NCBI GenBank assembly: GCA_024803745.1
Contig: JANJXV010000016.1
Coordinates: 40,529,001 to 40,593,000 of the forward strand
Source of the DNA: Megascapheus bottae
Taxonomy: Eukaryota; Chordata; Mammalia; Rodentia; Geomyidae
Length of the DNA stretch: 64,000 nt
Direction of reading: 5' to 3'
Shown here: one piece after another, positions 34,791 to 47,695 of the stretch
Layout: each line of letters starts with the position of its first letter
How positions within the stretch are numbered: position 1 is the first letter of the stretch
The notes under the pieces: model-generated
What the model saw: the letters and a program-made list of their open reading frames with translations, nothing else
Told to the model about the DNA's origin: nothing
Database searches by the model: none
Position numbers and translations under genes: made by a program

Positions 34791-37281
34791 ATGACTGTAT
34801 TCTCCACGACAAATACAATTTTGGGAATAAAGCTGCTTCCTTTTGTCTAAAAAGTTTACACATTTTTATGAAACATTACTAAAGAACCATGATTTGAAGA
34901 CTTTCTTCTGTTACTGTTTCTGACTGCTGACACGTTTTTTAAGGTGAACTCTTCTAATATGATGTCTTGACAGGACACGTTTTCTGCCTTTGCTTTACAA
35001 TTACTCACATTCATAATTTATTGATTGTTGGGTGTTAATGGAAGCTCTGCAGTCTGCTTCACCTATTGGCTTATTTATTTTTATGTGTGTTAAGGGGATA
35101 AACTGCCCAGATGTTCCAGAATTAATACAACCCTGGGTCTTTAATGCTCTGTGCTCTGGTGCCAAATGTCTGTGGCCACTCACTGATTTATTTGATCCCA
35201 GTCCCCTCATCTACAAATCGATTCGTACAATGCCATCCAAATCTAATACTCTGGTCTGAAATTGAGACTGAGCACACTGCAAACAGATTATAAAAACCAT
35301 GCATGATATGAATTTGTGCATAATTTCCTGGACGTTTTTAACTAAATATTGTATGATTTCACAAATATATGGTCAAATATTCTGTGAACAAAAGAAAACA
35401 TTGCAGTTATTTACTATTTTTGTTCCCATTTGTTTGCACTGTTGTGTTATTCTTATCTGGGAGAATATTTTTTAGACAAAGTTCAATGTTAATTTATATT
35501 AAGAATATAGTCAATGTATATTAATCAATAGTATAGTCAAGGTATATTAAATATTGGCCTTATTCATGGAATTATTAACATTTCTAAGTAAGTAGTCCAT
35601 TAAAAGATTTATTTTCCAAAATTGGTACTTTTCAGGTATTTGCTTATTCTATAGGGAAGAAAGAGACACAAAAAGCCAGCTCTGGGGACATGTGAACAAT
35701 TTTCTTTGTATGTTCTGAAAACCTTCTGAAAGTGGCTTCTATTGTTATTTTGAGCAGCAGAATTATGCCTCCGTAGGTGGCTTTGTTTTAGATTGTATTA
35801 TTAAATGTGGCCTGAGAGATGAAATGTGAAATGGAGCTTGCATGATTTCTAACTGACTTTCTGATAAAAGCAGCAGGGAGCTATTAAAGCAATCCCATTC
35901 TAAAGTATATGTTTGCAGAGAAATAAGCCTTCACTGCTCTCTTTGCATAGATAAGTCTCTAGGGACAACGAGGGGAGTTTATCTCCTGAACTAGGATAGG
36001 ATGCAACTTTTCCAGTTTACAGATTCATGCTCGCGTATAAGTGCAAGGGACTTCATATTGACACCGAGGATTGACGCAGCCCTTTTTCTCAACTGATAAA
36101 TGCGGCCAATAATTTCATGTTTTCTTTTTTCTCAAGATTGGAAACAACCTCTGTGAATTCTGTATATGATGCAATTTATGAGAATAATCCTTCCTTGTTT
36201 TTGAAAATATTCATGTGGTTAGTTGAGTATTAAAGATACACATTGAATTAAATCTTAGCCGCACATGCACACACGATTGTATGTGCATTGATGGTTCATT
36301 TGTCATTGCTATTCAATGTAATATACTCAGTTTGTAGCTTACAGTGTATTGGCTAGATTTTAAGGGCTATGGGTAATCTATTTACCCTGAAGCATTCACT
36401 GACCTTCCACTTAGGAAGCTTTACAGAGTTTTGTGCTCAAAGACCACTCTACTCTCTCAGAGGATATCTGTACTGTTGTTTCAATTGTGATTTTTTTCAT
36501 CAGAGATGATAATGTAAAGAGATTAGCAAACCAGATGGTTATATAAGTAGAACCCATGCTCCACGGTTATAATCTGTTTGTATATAGTTCCACCTATTCT
36601 CGTTCATATTCCCTTCTCTCCATTTGTGATTATTCCATACATTTTTTGTGTGTGAGTGTATGCAGACGTGGCAGACTTCATACACAAGAAACTGTGTGAC
36701 CACAACTTAAATGAAGAATGCGTCACTGCCTGACTTTTTCTCACATAGATTTTGGTCACATGAAATTATATATTTGAAGTTAATTTATTTTGATAGAGTG
36801 TATCTTACTTAATGTACCTTACTGTTCGTCCATCCAAAATTTATTTATCTGTTATTCAGGGCTTCATTGTACAGTGTTCCACTCTGTGACTGCGATGGGT
36901 ATTTCTGCTTTAGAAATGTCCTATTTTCTTGAAAGGCAAATAAGAAGCAGTGAGGTTTTCTGTAGTGTAGTGGACCCAGCCCACATCCATGAGGGAAGCC
37001 TGTTTCACTTCTACTGAACCCGCAGGGCACCGAAGCCTGACCTTTTTCTCTTGCTCCGGTGCTTCTCGAGTGTCCCCCTTCTTCGTGGGAAGGACCAGTC
37101 AGTCAAGAGAGGACAGGAAAAGCCCCCTCTCCAGCAGTCTTCTCCCTAGTCACAGATACATGGGGCTCTTCACCTGGGCATCTGAGAAAGCCTGACAGGC
37201 AAGAGAAGAATCTAAGTTGTTTCATGCCTCCAATAATTTGTGGTTTTGGTTAGCAAGAAGAGTTAAACCTGTAGCATAGAA
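34791..37281. other. AT-rich unique sequence, nothing recognised
   Basis: No repeat family is recognised. Open frames at 35032-35259, 36790-37017 and 36989-37253 lack motifs. Confidence 0.45.
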
Positions 37282-37540
37282 ATAAAAACCTTAAGCCAGC
37301 ACCAGTGGCTCATGCCTGAAATTCTAGCTACTCAGGAGGCTAAGATCTGAGGGTTGCAGCTCAAAGCCAGCCCAGGCAGGAAAGTCTGTAAGTCTCTTAT
37401 CCCCAATGAACTACAGAGAAAAGCCACAAGTACTGCTATGGTTCAAGTGGTAGAGTGATAGCATTGAGAAAAAAGAGGCTCAGGGACAGTGCCCAGGCCA
37501 TGAGTTCAAGCTCCAGAACCAGCAAAAACAAAACAAAAGG
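37282..37540 (+). mobile_element. Composite B1-Geo SINE
   Basis: A 7SL-like head ('ccagtggctcatgcctgaaa', 'ctactcaggaggctaaga', 'caaagccagcccaggcagg') is followed directly by the Geo unit ('ggttcaagtggtagagtgat', 'cagggacagtgcccaggcc') and an A-rich tail. The tail continues into a CA/CG microsatellite. The flanks share an imperfect 'aaaaaccttaa' motif, which fits an insertion including the microsatellite. Confidence 0.85.
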
Positions 37541-37567
37541 ACACACATGCACACGCGCGCGTGCACA

Positions 37568-37604
<37 letters not shown>
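37541..37604 (+). repeat. (CA)n/(CG)n microsatellite at a SINE tail
   Basis: A CA run, a short CG run (37554-37561) and a longer CA run directly follow the A-rich tail of the B1-Geo SINE. Alternating purine-pyrimidine sequence continues throughout, favouring Z-DNA. Confidence 0.95.
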
Positions 37605-37606
<2 letters not shown>

Positions 37607-37760
37607 AAAATACCTTAAAATTTGTTTCTGAAATCCTTAAAATTCAGTCTTCTGTCCACATCAATGAGTTTCTCATTGTCATCATGGGTTCAGTCAAGCA
37701 CAGATTTAAAATAGTTTCAAATCCTCACATCTGTACTCAGCTTGTGCAGAGATCTTGTTC

Positions 37761-37962
37761 TTTTTTTTTTTTTTTTGCCAGTCCTGGGCTTGGGCTCAGG
37801 GCCTGAGCACTGTCCTTGGACTTTCTCAAGGCTTAGCACTCTACCACTTGAGCCTCAGCACCACTTCCAGCTTTTTTCTATGTATGTGGTACCAAGGAAT
37901 CAAACCCGGGTCTTCGTGCATGCTAGGCAAGCACTCTACCACTAGGTCAAACTCCCGGCCCT
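37761..37962 (-). mobile_element. IDL-Geo SINE, nearly intact
   Basis: T tail, reversed Geo ('gcctgagcactgtccttgga') and reversed tRNA-like half ending 'aactcccggccc'. The target duplication gagatcttgttc lies at 37749-37760 and 37963-37974. Confidence 0.95.
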
Positions 37963-37974
37963 GAGATCTTGTTC

Positions 37975-40900
37975 ATTCATTATTTCCTAAAAGTATCATT
38001 TAACATGAATCTACAAAGCATCTACCCTGCGGTTCATTTAATCAGTAATCTATCCCCATCCTCCTTCATTTTCATAATCCTAGCTCCCCAACACACCCCA
38101 CAGTGTGTATTGAGCACACAAAGGAGTGTCACCACAGTATTTCATAGATGCATAAATAACACTTAAGTCATATTAACTAGTGTTGCTATTTCCTTCCATG
38201 TTTCCTTTATTCCTATAGGTCTGGGGACTTAGTAATACTCCTCAACTAATTTTCAGTATCTAAAAGAGAGTGACATTACTTGGAGAAACTCACTTTCTTA
38301 TTTATGTAATATTCTTTGCCAAGAATTTTTATCACTGCTGGTGGAAATGCCCAATATTCTGTTCAGTTTTTTAAATCTTTATTCCCGTGAACTGGGTGCA
38401 AAGTTCTGGACAAGGTTGATACAACATGTCACTAGTGATTAGGTGGGGAATTCCCACTGGACAGCTTTCTGTAGGCAAGATAATTGGTTTTCATTAACTG
38501 GTAATTAACCTGGGTGCATTATCAAGGTCAAAGTGAACCTATGGTGTTTCGACACCTTACCAGCAGGGTTCAGGAGATAAACTTACCAATATGAAGAGGC
38601 ATTAGATCCGCATGAGTATTGACAAAGAATCATATTAGGTGAATACATAGAAAGAAAACTCTTCACAGAGAGAATTCCTGTGTTACGTACAGTCAGGAGG
38701 AATGGATTCAGTGCGTATCACTTAAAATCATGTTACTGGCATCATCTCGTTTAATTTTGCTTACATGGGAATATTGTGATTCTGAAGTATTATGTCAAAG
38801 TTCATGAAATCACCAGGAAAATAATTATGAATGAAACACGGTACCAACTATTGGTATCTAAATTCCAAAGCAATACATTGACCAACGAATAATAATAAAA
38901 AAAACACAATCTAAACAATTGTGAGTAATTTGAATGCTAATAAGATACAAAAATTAATTGTATCATCGCTTTTGAATTCAAATGCATGTTTTACTTAGAA
39001 AATATATACTATGGAGAAAAATATTCAATAACTGGCTTCTGTATTTCTCATATTCTTTACAGAAAAAGTGATATGCATCTGGCCTCCAACCTTAGTTCTC
39101 TCACACAGCTTCCTGTGTACAGAGCCCTGCTGCTCACGCAGAGTGGAGCCGCTATGCCACGCCTTGCTTGTGTAAGCATTCCGCGATTGCCATCGTGAAT
39201 TCCTGTGGTGTTTTGGAACAAGGGCCCTGAATTGATCTTAGAAATTAAGTAGTTCTTCCACAGAGGGATGGACACACTGTGGGCATTCAGACCAGGAAAT
39301 AATACTGAGCACCAGGTAGAAATGAATTCTGAACACATAAAGGCCATGACGCAAATGGCAGAACCCCCTGCAAGTACATATTTCTGCCTTCAAACTCCAG
39401 TGCCAATGAAAATATGAAACTTAAGAGTATATGATTAAGTGAAAACTCCAATCACATTCCTAAATTAGGACATTGTGAAGATAACCAAACTATTGAAAAC
39501 TGCTAGGAGTTTGGAGTGAGAGGCTCAAGAGGAGAAGCATAGAGGAATCTGGAGGGAAAATGATCTCCAATTTACTGACAGATACGAGACCATATGCACT
39601 GTCCACACTCATGAAATGCAGACCACCATCCCTAGTGAAGGCTGAGTTGACGTGGAGTTACTGGACCTTCTGCATCCATAGGAGCTCATTGATTGCAATC
39701 AAACTTTCATTCTTATTTGGGATTTGAACAATGAGGGGGTTGAGGATGTGAAACTGGGGTAATACATTATATCTCTATTTTCCATTTTTATGTCAGTTTA
39801 AAATTTGTGCAATAATGTTTTTAATAACAGCACAAAACCTCTTGTTTAAAAGGAAATTATCCACTATTTCTGTAAGAAAAATAATCCCATTAGCAATTAT
39901 ATTTAGAGATTTGGATAATCCTCTTTCAATAAACAGAAATAGACACCAACAGGAAGGTTGTAGATTGTTTACACAATACTATCTAAACAAGTTTTCCCAA
40001 TTAATACTTACAACGACACAGCATAAAATAACAATGTCAACATTACCTTTAACATTTCCATAGAGCTTTTATCAAGATAGAACCAAAATATAATTTGGGG
40101 GCTATAAAACAGATGCCAATAAGTTTTAAGGAATTTGAGTGATTATGACAAGTTTCATAACATGCTAAAAAAGTTAATATGAATGCTAGGATATTTGATT
40201 CTATGTTAAGTATTGCCAACAGAATATCTATAAGTAACTAAGTGTTGTTTCCTCTGCAGAAGCTCTCCTGTGTCCGAGCTGGCTGGTCGCTGTCTTGCTT
40301 TGATTAGGAATTGAGACAGAGTTGGGTTTTAGTTCTATAAGAATTAGTCCAGCTCTCCTCCTGATATTTGGTGGGTAAGATCTATAGATCTGTTGCAAGA
40401 AGAACGCCAAACCTTTTAAATTTGTCGCCTTCTGTCTTTCATCCTGGTCTAGCTCTGACAACCCCTGTCCACTCCAGAAATCAAACAATCAATCAGAACC
40501 ACAGGAGGAACTTCTGGCTGTGTGTCTCAAACTATGCTGGCATCCTGTCATGATAGCGTCCTCTAGCCGAGTCTTTTTGACTAAGGTGACATCAGAGAAA
40601 CAAACAAACCAACCAACAAACAAACAGCCACTGAACTCCATAGGAAGATCTGAGATATTCTTAAAGAGATTATTTTTAAAAGAAAGTCACCAGTGTGTTT
40701 TGATGATTATTATTTTGCTTCTGCTTTCTGAGGAGCAGTAAAGTGTACAGGAACCTCAACATCCTTACCAGAGGCAGAGACGCACATTTTCCTCTCGTCC
40801 AAAAATGTTCAATCATGATAGTAAAGCTTGTTTACAAAAGGTAAGGTAGAAATTTAGAAAATAAATTATGGAGGTGTTTTCATCTTTTAATGTAAATTAC

Positions 40901-41204
40901 AAGTGGCGTTTTTTTCATTGTACTCTTCCTGATACAAAGTCCCTTGATTGCGCCATCTCATCTCCCATGCCTCATCTGCTGAAGAAGTGGGTCATTTTCT
41001 AGTGTCCTGCCTAAAAGTGGACAGAGGAGGGGAGGAAGGATGAGGAAGAGAGGAAGGAAAAGAGGAAACAAGGAAGAAAGAGAAGGAAGCAGAGGACATC
41101 CATGTGAATACATGATATATGGTAGCTAAAATTAAAAATGTAAAATTAGAAAGTATGAAGTAGAATCCTTCACAATGATAAAAAAGTATTGATTCCTTTA
41201 TGAT
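37975..41204. other. Unique sequence, nothing firm
   Basis: A short AAAC/AACC repeat lies at about 40596-40626. Opposed open frames near 39000-39350 and 40228-40741 have no recognised motif. A purine-rich patch lies near 41030-41095. Confidence 0.45.
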
Positions 41205-41475
41205 TTTTTATATTTTTTATTGTAATTAATAAAAGGGTTACATGATATTTGCCAGATAGAAGGTGCATTAATTCACATATATTGATACCCTTTCACATGT
41301 CTTGGTCCCCATTACCCTCCCCTCCACTCCCCGTCTTGGTTTTCCCCCCTTCCCTATCCAATTTCAAATAACCAAATACAAATAAATCCAATATATCAGA
41401 TAACAAAGTGAGATACTGTAACAATACTATAAAGAGGAGAGGGTATAAATTCAATAAGACAAGAGAAAATTAATG
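41205..41475 (-). mobile_element. L1 3' end (5'-truncated)
   Basis: The reversed 3' terminus starts 'ttattgtaattaataaaagg', continues 'ttgccagatagaaggtgcat' and a C-rich part ('ggttttccccccttccc'), then 'ccaatatatcagataacaaa'. It includes more 3' UTR than the copies at 6711 and 8691. Confidence 0.8.
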
Positions 41476-41699
41476 AATCTTTTAAAATATACCCAGCACA
41501 GATGGAAATAAGAATATATGCACTTTTGCTTACAAAAAGGAAGTTCTATGTTTAAAGAAGGCATTACAATGACTTAAGAAGAGGAATGCTATTAATCCAA
41601 TACTGTTAATGGAATACATAAATATAAAATTATATGTAATAACTATATTATATAATGCAGAATTGTATATTATATGTTTATATATTTGTATATATATGT

Positions 41700-41765
41700 A
41701 TTTACAGAGAGAGGGAGAGAGGGGGAGGGAGGGAGGGAGGGAGAGAAAGAGAAAGAGAGAGACTA
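41700..41765 (+). repeat. Purine-rich GAGA/GGGA tract
   Basis: Pure G/A over about 60 bp. Five G-runs at 41721-41741, separated by single A, give quadruplex potential on the plus strand. A TA-rich segment lies just upstream (41640-41700). Confidence 0.9.
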
Positions 41766-41814
41766 GTGAGGCATGCTCCATCTCTACCTCTACAGACCAC
41801 AAACAGGAGGGTAT

Positions 41815-41945
41815 CTGTCAATTTCCATTCTATGCAAGACCTTATTTCTAAAAGAAAATAAAAGCTGAAAGGACTTGGTTATGTTTTATGTGGTAAAGTA
41901 CTTGTCTGGGAAGTACCTGAGTTTAGCCTAATTTTGATTATGTTC
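41815..41945 (+). mobile_element. Old B1-dID fragment
   Basis: 'gcaagaccttatttctaaaa' resembles the 3' end of a B1 monomer, and the following 'gtggtaaagtacttgtctgg' resembles the ID-like second half. The fragment is very diverged. Confidence 0.4.
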
Positions 41946-43191
41946 TAAAATCCAAGTGCCAGTGATTGTATATAGATTCCCTTCTTGAATACTTGTTTGT
42001 TAAACACGTCATTTGAAATATGATGTAAAAATCAATGTTAATAAATTCTAAAAAATATGAAAAAGGATGGAAAAAAACTTGGATAGCAATAATGACCGTA
42101 TTGATTCTTTAATCAATGTTTAAAAATAAGTTATTATTTCAAACATTTGTGGGGTATTCCCCCCTCCAAAATAAATTTTAAGCATAAACTACTTCTCTTT
42201 TTCTCTTTGTCTATTTGCCATCATAAAACACTAATCAGTGTTTAAAAGTTTTGACAAACAGAAAATTTAAAGTAAATGTATTTATTAGCTCGTGCATTAT
42301 GTATATTATAAAGTAATTTGAAATATTATATCAGAATGTATGATATAGTGTAACAACTTAAAAACTAGGCACAAAGAGTCGTGCAAATTATACACAGCAG
42401 CAGTGTGATCTTCTGTAAAGGGTATTCTTTAGCTGTTCTTACTCATTTTTTGAAACAGGAAACCCAGCCATAGTGAGAACCAATTTTATTGCTAAGTCAA
42501 AATTTCAGAGGTAGAAACTATTTAACCTGCAACTGTTTGGCATTAAAATAATTTTCTCTTTCATGAGTGCAAATTTTGGAAGTTACACGCGTTATGTAAT
42601 TTTTCCCATAGTAAGCCGCAAGGTGGATTGACAGAGGCAATGTCCCAGCAGAGTTCTGATGAACGTTTCTGAGCGATCGTCCCTGCACACAGGGCTATGG
42701 TACTGCTGAGTGCTGAGTCAATGACGGTGGATGGCTGGACTGCAGTGCACACTTGGCCCTGGTCTGTGAACTCCAGACAGGTTCTTCTCTGATGTGTTTA
42801 CTCCTGCATGAAGCAATTCATTAGTTGTCACATCATCGTTTTGTCTGGTCACAGGGATTTTTTTTTAAGGACGGTCATTTCATTCTTCCTCTTCTGTTTA
42901 TTACGGAAGACTTTCTTTCCTCAAAAGAACTCGGTCTATCAACTGCCCAAGATGGGTCTCAACTACAGACTGTTTTCTTTGTATAAATATGATCCATAAT
43001 CAAGAAGATCTGTTGTATTCATTTCTGTCATCACGTATTTTCCCACCAAATCTCAGAACCCATTGTGTGTATGTTTTGGATGAATGTATCAAAGAATTAT
43101 GTAAAAATGGATGTTTCTGAGAGTATGGAATTTAAAACTATGAAGATAAGATGATTTGCAGAAAATAGATTTTAGTGCTTATATGCTTGAA
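41946..43191. other. AT-rich sequence, nothing recognised
   Basis: No gene or repeat is recognised. Confidence 0.4.
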
Positions 43192-43206
43192 CTTCTGTCA
43201 TTTTTT

Positions 43207-43390
43207 TTTCAGTCCTGCGCTTGAGCTCAGGGCCTGAGCACTGTCCTTGGACTTTCTCAAGGCTAGAGCTCTACCACAGGAGCCTCCGCACCACTTCTGG
43301 CTTTTTTCTATGCATGTGGTACCGAGGAATGGAACCCGGGTCTTTGTGCATGCTAGGCAAGCACTCTACCACTAGGCCAAACTCCCAGCC
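43207..43390 (-). mobile_element. IDL-Geo SINE, nearly intact
   Basis: A short T tail, reversed Geo and reversed tRNA-like half ending 'aggccaaactcccagcc'. The target duplication cttctgtcatttttt lies at 43192-43206 and 43391-43405, although part of its T run belongs to the SINE tail. Confidence 0.95.
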
Positions 43391-43405
43391 CTTCTGTCAT
43401 TTTTT

Positions 43406-46400
43406 CATTCAGCCAGAATATTTTCTTTATTTGTTGACCTGCACAACTTAATCATGTTCATGTTTTGGAATGTATTATTACAAACATTCTAATACCACAT
43501 TGGAGAACGTTGGCTGACATTTTTTAAAAAATTAATTTGAAAAGCTCACCTGTCATTTCATTTTAAATCTTTTTCTGTGGAAGTTATGTGTGTTTCTAAC
43601 TTTAATGGTACTAATATCTGGGTCATGAAAATGTTTGAAAAAGACTCCTCCAAAGCAAATTGCTGTTCTTAAAAGATTATCCTTTTTCTATATACCATTA
43701 CTTAAAAAAAAAAAAACTACGACAGCAATGGTTTTACTTTGAGCTCCAGAAATAAATGAATCCCTCTCAGCAATTTGGAGAAGTTGACATGATTATTATA
43801 TGACCTTTCCACACATTTTGTAGTTTTGTATAAACATCATTGCAGGGACTTTTGTTTTCAGTAACACAGTGGAGAAATCACAGGGTTACTTTATGCCGTC
43901 AGCTTCACATTTGTATCCTCTGATAGGAGAATAAACAACTGCTAAGAGGTAACACAGAAACAGGAAAGTGAGAATCAGTGCTGAAATTATCCTATGTGAA
44001 GCTGTTGATTTATTTTTTAACCATTGGGAAGCTTAAAACAAATGTCACTTATTAACTCACTAGATGAACGACAACAGTATGTATTTGAGAGGCACAGGAG
44101 TGCCTGGGGGACTGGGACAGTAATGATTAATATCAATTCTATTAAGGAATTAGATTTTGCCTATGTTCCTTTCCAAATCCACAATTATCAAGAACATTTA
44201 AATGTACCACTGAGACTGAAATGAGCTGACAAAGTCATATCCCTCTGTGTTCACACTGCATTTAAAACTTTACTAAGCCAGCTGGCTTTTTTTCATAATC
44301 AAATCACATATTAAAATATTTGGCCAAATATTGCACACTTGCCAAAAAATCGTGCATCTTCATCTTCCTTAAGCAAATTGATACCACCTTTTCCTACTTC
44401 AGCATTCCTACCCTCAGATATCTTTGTTTTCCAATATTTGTGTTGAATTGATTATCATTGTCTTCACTTAAGATACTTTGTTCTGCCTGATCCATCAGAT
44501 TGCATGATACACGAAGGATGCAGTGAGTTCATGAGGGGAATCCTTCTAAGTGTGGACTGTACATTTCCATCAAGACAAAGGAAAGTCTCAAATTCAGACA
44601 GATTACATTACAATGTGGAAATATAATACACATTCAATAATAAAATAAAATCTCATCTGACAATAGGTGAGAGGTATGTGTGCAGCACACACAGAAGAAT
44701 GTTTATCCTATGAATATATATCTTCTTGGCATTTACCAAGCATAACTAGAATTTTATTGGAAGGAAACGTCTTAAATTTGAGTCATCATCTGTTCTTCAA
44801 TCTTTCATGTATGTCCCCAGTTCTTGATATTATAATAATACTGGGCTCTACCTCTTAAAATTTGCAGAGTTCAACAGTTTTTGTCCACCTTGTATGCTTT
44901 TTAAAATCAGACATTTGGCTCTGGAGAGCAAAGTTGTTGAAAAATGACAAAGTCAATGGTTTTCTTTGCTTTTGTTCTCTTTAATATTCAAAAGCATTTT
45001 ATTTCTTCTTTACAAAATTACAGTTAAGAGGCACCTGGATCATTAAAACTCTTCACACCATAGAAATAAAACAACACTTATACTCTAAATCATGCATAAT
45101 TCATTCATGCTAAAGAAAAGAACCCTGAACAGCATCTACAAATAAACAGAACATGTTTTAATGGGACAAGAAAACGTTTATTTTATGAAAGGCAAAATTA
45201 TATTTTTATGATTTTAGAATTTGCTCATTTTAAATGACTCAATTACAGAGCTTTTAATAGTACACATCTTAGAGAACTATGGTCCCTCTCTTTGAAACCT
45301 GAGATTGCAAATTTTAATTTACTGGAAGGTCTTTGCACAATACTTAGAAAAGAATGTTCACTCTGCCGGGTTGTTTTTTAGACCTTTGCTGCTAAAGTTT
45401 CTTTTCACACAAATTTTATTTTGATGTCTAGATTCTTGAAACTAAAAGGCCTTTGATGTCATTGCGTTTGGTTTGGCCAATATAGACGACACATGATATT
45501 GGCTTTGCTTCACAAATATCTTGCCAGCGTCGTTGTCACCAAGTGGGCCCTTTTGTCATTTTTTTCATTTCTTCTGTGTCTCTGCAGCTACTTCTTTTTC
45601 AGACAGAATATTTTCTTCCTCTCCAAAAGTCTGTGCATTCATTTAAACCATTTCCTTCAGAAAACTTCTCCCGTGTCATGTCTTTTTCCCACTTAGCTCA
45701 TGGTCTGAACCATTTTCTCTTCTGTGCTTTATTCCTTGGATTAGAGTCTATTTACTTGCTTTCATATCTTTGAACTGGGCAGCCACATTTCCTGCTGTCT
45801 TCTACCCTACAGTCCTCCTAATCTAATGCTTGATGCAGGAAAATTCTGATCTTCCATTACTTAATCAAATTTGGGCAATGTGTGGCAGTGATTCTTAACT
45901 GTGCCTACCTGGATCCCAGGGTCCTTAGATACAGACAGAATGGTTAACTTTTCTCCATTACCTGAGAATTTGGAGTTAAAATTTCTGAGGAAGTGGCCAA
46001 TCTTCTTTCCCATAACCAGTTTCTAAAAGTGATTAGTTCCACAAAAAATCACCCAGGAAGCCAGTGTGGGCTGGTACCAGGGCTGGTGAGAGGAAACAGA
46101 AATGATCCTGCTATTTAGTCACAAGGTACGTGGAGTGTGAAAAGGTTTTAAAGCAGAAACTTGAATACACCCATTTAAATGACAAAACAATAAAAAGTCA
46201 GTAAATAACAGTAATATTCCCTTCTAGTATCTAAATCCAGGGTATTGTTGCTTAATTTTAGAAAATGTCTGAGCTAATTTAGGGAAGTATTATAAAAGAG
46301 GGACTATCTCAACTTTTATTTTTCCAGTCTAAGTAAATGGCAGAAATCTGTATTAACTACTTTCACACTTGTAGTACATCTTAGAGCTTGAACACATAAT

Positions 46401-46880
46401 GAACAATAAAGTATCTCTTTTGAAGAAATGAAGTTTTATAGAATAGGTATTAAGTGTATGATGAATGTACATTTTATTTACTTGTAGAATAAGTCAAGAT
46501 TTCTATATGTAGATTTATATTCACAGGAAGAAATCTAACACTCAAATAGAAGCAAACCAACTCAATCTGTTCTCACTGTTTAGTGAGAATTTCTATTCTT
46601 GGCTGCCTACAAACACTATTTCTTCATCCTGATTTCATTCCTCTAGATGTGTACAGATTATTTATTCTCCTTTTCTTAGTCTAATAACATAAACTACCAT
46701 TTTTACTGCTTTTAATGGATATTGATATTTTTCAATCACCTACTAATTACTGTATAAATCTAAGTTAGATACTGAAATTATAGAGGGACCCAAAGGAATT
46801 AAATCCAAAGGAATTAAAAGAAGTTAACTAACATTACATAGTAAGTTAAAAAGTTTGAATAGAAAAAAAGGAAGTCAAAA
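43406..46880. other. AT-rich unique sequence, nothing firm
   Basis: Open frames at 44024-44224, 44667-44858 and 45493-45773 have no recognised motif. 'cagtgattcttaactgtgcc' near 45889 faintly recalls a MER5-type end but is too weak to annotate. A 15-bp tandem duplication lies at 46790-46819. Confidence 0.4.
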
Positions 46881-47475
46881 TGAACCTTGAAGATGACAAT
46901 TTTTGGCATAAAGTGATACTTTCTATTCATCTACCTCTTTCCCTCCCCCCTAACCCATCCCTTTCAAGTACCTCTTCCTAATGTTTTATTTTGCTGACTG
47001 AGATTTTGGCTTTCTGAGACATTTCTCTATTTGCCATCTCCCTTAAATCCATTGTGTTTAGCATAATACATTTGTATACACTTGCATTCTACAGCATGTA
47101 TTTACTTAGAAATATGTAAGCCAAATCTAGCTTCCAAGTATAAGGGAAAACATGGATCGTTTGTCTCTCCGGGCCTGGCTTACTTCCCTTAACATACTTT
47201 TTCCAATTCTTTTCATTGCTTTATGAATAGAACAGTATTATTCTATTGGATGAGTGAAATCCAATTGTGTATGTATCCCGCATTGTCTTGATCCCTTTGC
47301 CCATCGACGGGCATCTGAGCTCTACTGCACCCTGGCTATGGTAGACAGTCTGCAATAAATATGGTTATGCTGGTTGCTTTATTGTATCTTTGTAATCTTT
47401 TGGGCGAATGGCTGGGAGTGGCATTGTTGGGTCATAGGGTAGTTTTAGTTTTTTTGGTTGTTTTTTTTTTTTCCT
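46881..47475 (-). mobile_element. L1 fragment: ORF2 3' end and 3' UTR, inverted
   Basis: Read on the minus strand from 47475 downwards it contains 'ctatgacccaacaatgccac' (ORF2 C-terminal region), then 'gatttcactcatccaataga', then a 3' UTR containing 'acaatggatttaagggagat'. Many substitutions are present. Its orientation is opposite to the L1 tail that follows immediately. Confidence 0.75.
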
Positions 47476-47481
47476 GTGGAA

Positions 47482-47695
47482 AATGCAGACAAGAATCCAA
47501 TGTATATCTTACAAAATTAAGAAAAGCAAGGTAAAGGTTGGTAGGGAAGGGATGGGTGAAAAATATTAGAAAGGGCATCACTGATCAAGGCATATTATAT
47601 TTATTCACAAACTGCTTTCTTAAATGACAACTCCTTTTTACAACTACCTAATTATAATAGTAACAAAGAAATCTAAAAACGGTCAATGTATTCAA
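47482..47695 (+). mobile_element. L1 3' UTR and tail
   Basis: 'gaagggatgggtgaaaaata', 'attcacaaactgctttctta' and 'acaactacctaattataata', followed by an A-rich end, match the 3' termini at 32140-32255 and 52800-52935. It lies directly next to the inverted segment, so the pair may be one 5'-inverted insertion. Confidence 0.7.

Noticed and set aside
36955..36973. Stretch gttttctgtagtgtagtgg resembling the 5' end of tRNA-Val
   Set aside because: The sequence after it does not follow the anticodon arm, B box or acceptor 3' half, so no tRNA gene or convincing tRNA pseudogene is present.
37742..37964. Overlapping open frames with 'PEHCPWTFSRL'-type text, seen also near 7365, 12679 and 43221
   Set aside because: The recurring peptide is the translated Geo half of IDL-Geo SINEs, not a gene family.
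45888..46070. Possible second MER5-like element
   Set aside because: Only the first few bases resemble the family end; the rest does not follow.
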